64,000 bases of DNA. Origin: Opitutia bacterium. Lineage in GTDB: Bacteria > Verrucomicrobiota > Verrucomicrobiia > Opitutales > UBA953. This document shows, piece by piece, positions 60,083-64,000 of the stretch; position 1 is the stretch's first letter; the number at the start of each line of letters is the position of its first letter. The stretch is from contig CANGFP010000001.1 of assembly GCA_947453335.1 (NCBI GenBank), forward strand, positions 372,001 to 436,000, read 5' to 3'. Made by a program: the position numbers and the translations under genes. The notes under the pieces are model-generated. The model saw only the letters and a program-made list of their open reading frames with translations. It was not told the DNA's origin and searched no databases.

Positions 60083-60152
60083 TTTTTGACCACAGGGGCC
60101 AAGTCGCTTGCTTTCGAATAAATCGGAGGCAACATCCCAGACACCCCTTCCG

Positions 60153-61046
60153 ATGATGCCTAAACTTACGCATTATGCCTTACTTTCGGCAGCCGCTTTT
60201 GCGGCTTTGCGCGCCGACGAGCCCGCGGCGAAGCCGTGGGTCCTCCTCGCGGATTGGCAGACCCGGAGCGCGGAAACGGTTTCGCATGCCGGCGGGACCA
60301 CGGGCACCTTCGGTCGTTCGCGCGCCGGAGCCGAGGCGATCTGGACCTCGCCCACCGCGGCGTACGACCTGGAATATTACCGCTACCGCAACGACTTCAC
60401 CGGCGCGATCAAGGGCACCGATCGCTCCTATGGCGACACGACGGACCTGATGCTCACCGGTTTCCGCCAGTGGGATTGGAACGCGAAGTATTCCGTGCAG
60501 GCCATCTACGCCTTGGAATCCGCCGCGGAGGAAGGTGTCGGATTGTCGCGCGGTTTCCGTTGGGGCCTGGGCGGGGCCGCGCGTTGGCGGCCCGATGCCG
60601 AGACCGACGTCGCGCTGGGCGTCATGTTGGAGGACCGCTTCGAAGCCGGCGTCCTTCCGATCCCCTACCTGAAGGCCGTCTGGCGTCCCTGCCAGGCCGC
60701 CGAGGTCGAGCTCCGCGCGACGGGCCTGCAGAACGGGCTCATCGTCCGCGCCTACCTGACCGAGGACAAGGCCACGCGCGTCGATTTCTCGGTGATGTAC
60801 GAGACGCTCACCTTCCGGCTGCGGGACAGTTCCACCTACGGCGGCCGGGCCGTGGCGATCGGCGAAGTGCCCGTGCGCGTCGGCGTCACGCAGTTCCTTG
60901 AGCGCAGCGGGACCTGGTTCGTGCAGGGTTCGTTCGAATGCGTGCCGTTCTCCCGCCACTCGTTCATGCACGATGGCGAGACCCAAGCCGTCTTTCAGCC
61001 GGCGTCGGCCTGGGGGTTCAACGCCCACGTCGGCGCGCGCTTCTGA
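60153..61046 (+). CDS. outer-membrane beta-barrel protein of unknown function
   Basis: A 297-residue exported protein from ATG 60153 with a signal peptide (MMPKLTHYALLSAAAFAALRA). The mature part is a series of amphipathic beta strands (YDLEYYRYRNDFTG, DLMLTGFRQWDWNAKYSVQAIYAL, ATRVDFSVMYETLTFRLRD) and ends in AHVGARF with a terminal aromatic, as expected for BAM-dependent barrels. GVLPIPYLKAVWRP resembles a block in DUF6268-type barrel proteins, but I cannot confirm the family. It is divergent from the amt genes with 101 bases between the starts. A conduit or sensor role is unknown. Confidence 0.7.
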   Translation: MMPKLTHYALLSAAAFAALRADEPAAKPWVLLADWQTRSAETVSHAGGTTGTFGRSRAGAEAIWTSPTAAYDLEYYRYRNDFTGAIKGTDRSYGDTTDLMLTGFRQWDWNAKYSVQAIYALESAAEEGVGLSRGFRWGLGGAARWRPDAETDVALGVMLEDRFEAGVLPIPYLKAVWRPCQAAEVELRATGLQNGLIVRAYLTEDKATRVDFSVMYETLTFRLRDSSTYGGRAVAIGEVPVRVGVTQFLERSGTWFVQGSFECVPFSRHSFMHDGETQAVFQPASAWGFNAHVGARF

Positions 61047-61056
61047 GCCGCCGGCG

Positions 61057-61122
61057 TCAGAGCTCGCGCGCGGCGAGCACGTGCAGCGCGATGACCAGGC
61101 CTAGTCCGAACAGCGTCAGCAT
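61057..61122 (-). CDS. possible 21-residue membrane micropeptide
   Basis: ATG 61120-61122 lies six bases after the stop of the 77-residue gene on the same strand and is followed by a short, strongly hydrophobic ORF (LTLFGLGLVIALHVLAA), ending in TGA. Its close spacing is consistent with coupling, but an ORF this short can occur by chance. Confidence 0.3.
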   Translation of the reverse strand: MLTLFGLGLVIALHVLAAREL

Positions 61123-61128
61123 GGTGGT

Positions 61129-61362
61129 TCAGGCGGCGGTTTCCTGCCTGCCGAGGATCGCGTCCCGGCGGACGAGGGCTTCGGCGAGCTCCCGGGTGCG
61201 CAGCGAGCGGCGGACCCTCGCCTTCGTGCGGGTGTCGGGGTGGATGGTGTAGTGGATCCACCAGGTCCCGTTGTTGTTCCAGAGATGGTGCAACGGGTTG
61301 GCGGCCTCGACCCGGATCGAGAGGCGGGGGGCGGGCGGGATGCTGTCGGCGGTGTTGATCAT
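61129..61362 (-). CDS. 77-residue basic protein resembling an integrase arm-binding segment
   Basis: ATG 61360-61362 to TGA 61129-61131. NNNGTWWIHYTIHPDTRTKARVRRSLRTRELAEALVRRDAIL resembles the N-terminal three-stranded arm-binding region of tyrosine recombinases (W-x-V/I-x-Y, then R-x-R-x-SLxTxxxxEAxxRR). No catalytic domain follows, so it is either a free-standing small DNA-binding protein or a relic. I have the impression that similar short proteins occur in other Opitutaceae. It lies between an outer-membrane gene and tRNA-Leu, a typical integration neighbourhood. Confidence 0.55.
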   Translation of the reverse strand: MINTADSIPPAPRLSIRVEAANPLHHLWNNNGTWWIHYTIHPDTRTKARVRRSLRTRELAEALVRRDAILGRQETAA

Positions 61363-61635
61363 GGCGTGCGTCCAAGGTGGCGCGCAGCACGATCGACTCC
61401 GGGTGGAGGATGATTTGTGGCCGGTCGGGCCCTCATCTCAGGATGGTTCGTCCTGATGACCACCGCGGCCCGGGAAGGGCTCGGTTGGTGCAGGGTCGGC
61501 GGGGAAGCCGACCTTGCTCGTGATGCGTCTGCTAAGGAACATCGCCGAGGTTGGCGCCTGCTCGCCGGCTGGCAAGCCTGGCCTGCGCCGGTCCGTGTCA
61601 TAGATGACGGCAGGGCGGCGGAACCATCACGCAAG

Positions 61636-61719
61636 TGCCCGGGAAAGGACTCGAACCTTCACGCCTTTAGAGGGCGGCGGATTTTGAGTCCGCTGCGGCT
61701 GCCATTTCGCCACCCGGGC
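61636..61719 (-). tRNA. tRNA-Leu (CAA)
   Basis: An 84-nt class II tRNA on the minus strand: acceptor GCCCGGG/CCCGGGC, anticodon stem GCGGA/TCCGC with loop CTCAAAA (anticodon CAA), long variable arm CGCC-CTCTAAA-GGCG, T loop TTCGAGT, discriminator A. CCA is not encoded. Confidence 0.95.
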
Positions 61720-61793
61720 GGCTTGCGTGGGGCATTCATTCCGCTCCGCGCGACGCCCGCAAGAAAAACCGTCGCGCGCGGACCGCGCCAAAC

Positions 61794-61821
61794 AAAAGAG
61801 GCGCCTCGGATGAGGCGCCTC
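61794..61821 (-). terminator. intrinsic terminator of the HU gene
   Basis: Two copies of the self-palindromic arm GAGGCGCCTC (61798-61807 and 61812-61821) form a 10-bp stem, followed on the minus strand by TTTT (61794-61797). It starts 22 bases after the stop codon. Confidence 0.85.
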
Positions 61822-61843
61822 TCGTTGACGGAGTAACCGGAGA

Positions 61844-62131
61844 TTACTTGGCGCCGAGGATCGCGTCCTTCGCGGCCTTGGCCACGCGGAACTTCACGAC
61901 CTTCTTGGCCTTGATCTGGATGACTTCGCCGGTGGCAGGGTTGCGACCCTGGCGAGCCTTGCGGTGGACGAGGACGAGCTTGCCGAGGCCGGGGAGCGTG
62001 AAGGAGTTCTTCGCGTTCTTGTAGGCGAGGGCGGCGATGATCTCGAGGATCGCGACGGCCTGCTTCTTGCTGATCTCGGCCTTCTCGGCGATGGCAGCGG
62101 CGATTTGGGACTTGGTGAGGGCTTTGGACAT
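61844..62131 (-). CDS. hup: HU-family histone-like DNA-binding protein
   Basis: A 95-residue nucleoid protein. The N-terminal dimer helices (LTKSQIAAAIAEKAEISKKQAVAILEII) are followed by FTLPGLGKLVLVHRKARQGRNPATGEVIQIKAKKVVKFRVAKAAKDAI, which contains the HU signature GRNPATGE with the DNA-intercalating Pro at the arm tip. It has the normal length for HU. Monocistronic: its terminator follows directly, and a TACTAA at about 40 bases upstream of the ATG is a possible -10 box. Confidence 0.95.
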   Translation of the reverse strand: MSKALTKSQIAAAIAEKAEISKKQAVAILEIIAALAYKNAKNSFTLPGLGKLVLVHRKARQGRNPATGEVIQIKAKKVVKFRVAKAAKDAILGAK

Positions 62132-62311
62132 GGTGTTTATGGGTTGGTGTGCAGTGATGCGGGTCTATTTAGTATCGAACCGCGTGCTGAAAACCAGCGA
62201 AAAATATAGGTATCTTCAAGGTCGCGGTTCGCCCCGCCGCGCGTGGCGCCGGTCGAAAAAACTTTCAGTCGGTTGGCGTGTCTGCCATAAGACCGCTCAC
62301 CCCCGTTCCCC

Positions 62312-63616
62312 ATGAAGCCCTCGTCCCTCGCTCCCGTCCTGTTGGCCGCCGTCCTCGCCCTGGCACCGCTCCGCGCCGACGACACCGTCGCGGTCGAGGC
62401 GGCCTTCCCCGGTCTGACCTTCAGCTTGCCGGTCGCCCTCGCTCCTTACCCGGGGAAGCGCGACGTCCTCTTCGTGGTCGAAAAAGGGGACCCGGATCCG
62501 GCGGCCAAGAACAGTTTCCTGGGCGGCCGGATCCAGATGATCGAGGGCGTCGGCTCCGGTCAGCCCACCAAGCGGGCGGTGTTCCAGCTGCAGGTCAAGG
62601 ACGGCAAGTTCGAGGCCGGCGGCGAGTGCGGCCTGCTGGGTTTCGCCCTCCATCCCGATGTCGAAAAGAATCGCCAAGTATTTGTCTATTATAGTCTTAA
62701 GATTAACGGTAAGCTGCATCAGCGCCTTTCCCGTTTTCTGGTTTCCGAGGGACAGCCTTTCAAGATCGACCCTGATTCCGAGCAGCCGCTGATGACGCAG
62801 CTCGACCCTGCCTCCAACCATAACGGGGGTGACGTCCACTTCGGCCCGGATGGCTACCTGTACTTCAGCTGCGGGGACGGCGGCGCCGGTGGCGACGCCT
62901 TCAACAACGCCGGTTTCATCAACAAGGGTTTCCATGCCGCCGTCTACCGTATCGACGTGGACAAGAAGCCCGGCAGCGTCGCCCCCAACCCCCATCCCTC
63001 GGTCGTCGTGGACGCCCAAGGGCAGGCCTTCTACGCCATCCCGGCGGACAATCCCTTCCTCAAGGCCACCTCCCACCGCGGACAGGCCCTTGAGCCCAAG
63101 TCGGTCCGGACCGAGACCTGGGCCACCGGCCTACGCAACCCCTGGCGCTTCTCCTTCGACCCCAAGACGGGGGCCTGCTTCGCCGGGGACGTCGGCCAGA
63201 ACCTCTTCGAGGAGGTCGACATCCTCGTGGCCGGCGGCGACTACGGCTGGAGCGAGGTCGAAGGCCTCCACGTCTACAACAAGAAGGACGCGAGCGCCAA
63301 GCAGGCTCCGGCCAAGCCCGCCCCTGCCTCCGCCTTCGTCGCCCCCATCTACGAATACGACCGCAAGCTCGGCAACTCGGTGACCGGCGGCGTCTTCTGC
63401 CGCAACGACCGCACCCCGGCCATCCGCGATGCGTATGTGTTCGGCGACTACGCCTCCGGCCGCCTCTTCGCCCTCCGGGAGAAGGACGGCAAGTGGGCCG
63501 CCGAGGTCATCGCCAAGGACATGACCATCTCCGCCTTCGGCAACGACCCCGCCAACGGAGACGTCCTGTTCGTCACGTTGGCCGGCCAGCTCAAGCGCCT
63601 CGCGCCCAGGAAGTAG
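62312..63616 (+). CDS. PQQ-type glucose/sorbosone dehydrogenase-like protein
   Basis: A 434-residue secreted six-bladed propeller with signal peptide SLAPVLLAAVLALAPLRADD. Family blocks are GECGLLGFALHPDV, YYSLKINGKLHQRLSRF, SNHNGGDVHFGPDGYLYFSCGDGG with the catalytic His region, GLRNPWRFSFDP (Arg binding the cofactor), AGDVGQNLFEEVDIL, GGDYGWSEVEG, and GGVFCR near the end. It would oxidise a sugar in the periplasm with a quinone cofactor; PQQ synthesis genes are not visible. A sugar-isomerase gene starts 5 bases after the stop. A short A/T-rich stretch (62661-62722) uses rare codons. Confidence 0.88.
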   Translation: MKPSSLAPVLLAAVLALAPLRADDTVAVEAAFPGLTFSLPVALAPYPGKRDVLFVVEKGDPDPAAKNSFLGGRIQMIEGVGSGQPTKRAVFQLQVKDGKFEAGGECGLLGFALHPDVEKNRQVFVYYSLKINGKLHQRLSRFLVSEGQPFKIDPDSEQPLMTQLDPASNHNGGDVHFGPDGYLYFSCGDGGAGGDAFNNAGFINKGFHAAVYRIDVDKKPGSVAPNPHPSVVVDAQGQAFYAIPADNPFLKATSHRGQALEPKSVRTETWATGLRNPWRFSFDPKTGACFAGDVGQNLFEEVDILVAGGDYGWSEVEGLHVYNKKDASAKQAPAKPAPASAFVAPIYEYDRKLGNSVTGGVFCRNDRTPAIRDAYVFGDYASGRLFALREKDGKWAAEVIAKDMTISAFGNDPANGDVLFVTLAGQLKRLAPRK

Positions 63617-63621
63617 CTCCG

Positions 63622-64000
63622 ATGGCGACGCGCCGCGATTTCCTGCGCACCACCAGCGCCGCCTTGGCCGGCCTGTGGGCCGGCGACGCGCTGGGCGCGA
63701 CGCCCGTCGCCGGAGCCGCGCCGGAGGTCAGCCTCTTCACGAAGCATCTGATCGGCCTGTCGCACCGCGATCTCGCCGCCGCCGTGGCGCGCATCGGCGT
63801 GTCGAGCATCGAGGCGCCCGTCCGTCCGGGCGGGCATGTCCTGCCCGCGCAGGTGGAGGTCGAGCTGCCGAAGCTCGTCGACGCCCTCGCGGCCAACGGC
63901 GTCTCGATCTCGATGCTGACGACGGGCATCAACGAGGTCGCCGACGCGACGCGCACGGAGGCCGTGCTGCGCACGGCGAAGGCCTTGGGCATCCCGCGCT
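63622..64000 (+). CDS. Tat-exported sugar phosphate isomerase/epimerase-like protein, 3'-truncated
   Basis: Only the first 126 residues are in the window. The N-terminus carries a twin-arginine signal (MATRRDFLRTTSAALAGLWAG), so the protein is exported folded, usually with a metal. The following EVSLFTKHLIGLSHRDLAAAVARIGVSSIEAPVRPGGHVLPAQVEVELPKLVDAL is the first strand-helix unit of a xylose-isomerase-like TIM barrel (AP-endonuclease-2 family). It starts 5 bases after the sugar dehydrogenase stop, so the two are probably one operon for periplasmic sugar oxidation and isomerisation. Confidence 0.82.
   Translation, partial: MATRRDFLRTTSAALAGLWAGDALGATPVAGAAPEVSLFTKHLIGLSHRDLAAAVARIGVSSIEAPVRPGGHVLPAQVEVELPKLVDALAANGVSISMLTTGINEVADATRTEAVLRTAKALGIPR

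Noticed and set aside
60093-60115. Possible sigma-54 site for the outer-membrane gene on the plus strand (GGCC...TTGC)
   Set aside because: GG-to-GC spacing is 11 rather than 10 and the -24 element is poor.
61363-61635. Small ncRNA or extra gene between the 77-residue gene and tRNA-Leu
   Set aside because: Short hairpins occur (for example around TCAGGA/TCCTGA) but no promoter, terminator pair or known RNA pattern could be recognised.

Overview
The window is a GC-rich chromosomal segment (roughly two thirds G+C by eye) from a Gram-negative bacterium. It best fits the Verrucomicrobia, probably the Opitutales/Opitutaceae: there is a DapL-type lysine-pathway aminotransferase, a citramalate synthase, an autotransporter, an outer-membrane barrel, MsbA-like and heptosyltransferase-like envelope genes, many GTG starts with weak Shine-Dalgarno sites, and much carbohydrate catabolism. 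The assignment is inference from gene content; no rRNA is present. There are no insertion sequences, phage structural genes or CRISPR arrays. The segment reads as ordinary core plus carbohydrate-utilisation chromosome.

Layout. 1-10 kb: the end of a ThuA-like gene, a panC/NYN-nuclease pair (minus), then a five-gene plus-strand unit of xylose isomerase, xylulokinase, a TIM-barrel isomerase and two Gfo/Idh/MocA oxidoreductases. 10-20 kb: tspO, dapL, tRNA-Phe, a pectinesterase lipoprotein, cimA preceded by an isoleucine-rich leader peptide, an esterase, a NYN RNase-like protein, a secreted NlpC-like protein, tRNA-Arg and terC. 20-32 kb: an ABC exporter/glycosyltransferase/FAD-enzyme/MFS unit, a membrane-anchored formylglycine-generating enzyme, pyrE, yidC, yebC, a Nudix hydrolase, tRNA-Val and eno. 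32.8-37.6 kb: a 1,569-residue autotransporter bracketed by two almost identical terminators and preceded by a perfect palindrome.

37.7-47.5 kb is the most coherent accessory region: a sialic-acid catabolic locus. On the minus strand, two NanM-like mutarotases, an MFS transporter, N-acetylneuraminate lyase, sialidase and sialate O-acetylesterase lie closely spaced or overlapping. A renin-binding-protein-type N-acylglucosamine 2-epimerase converges on them from the plus strand. This matches the Bacteroides-type route (Neu5Ac to ManNAc to GlcNAc), without a ManNAc kinase.

47.6-64 kb: tRNA-Asn, a 39-residue basic protein, a lipoprotein, an OGG1-type glycosylase, an ABC importer (ATPase and FecCD permease, no binding protein), a large AsmA-like protein, a MerR-like/VWA pair, two ammonium transporters each behind a sigma-54 promoter, an outer-membrane barrel, tRNA-Leu, HU, a glucose/sorbosone dehydrogenase and the start of a Tat-exported sugar isomerase.

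The strongest regulatory observations are the Ile-rich leader and stem-loops in front of cimA, and the two ammonium-transporter promoters. Both of those are sigma-54 sites placed exactly the same distance from the start codon, close enough to imply almost leaderless transcripts.
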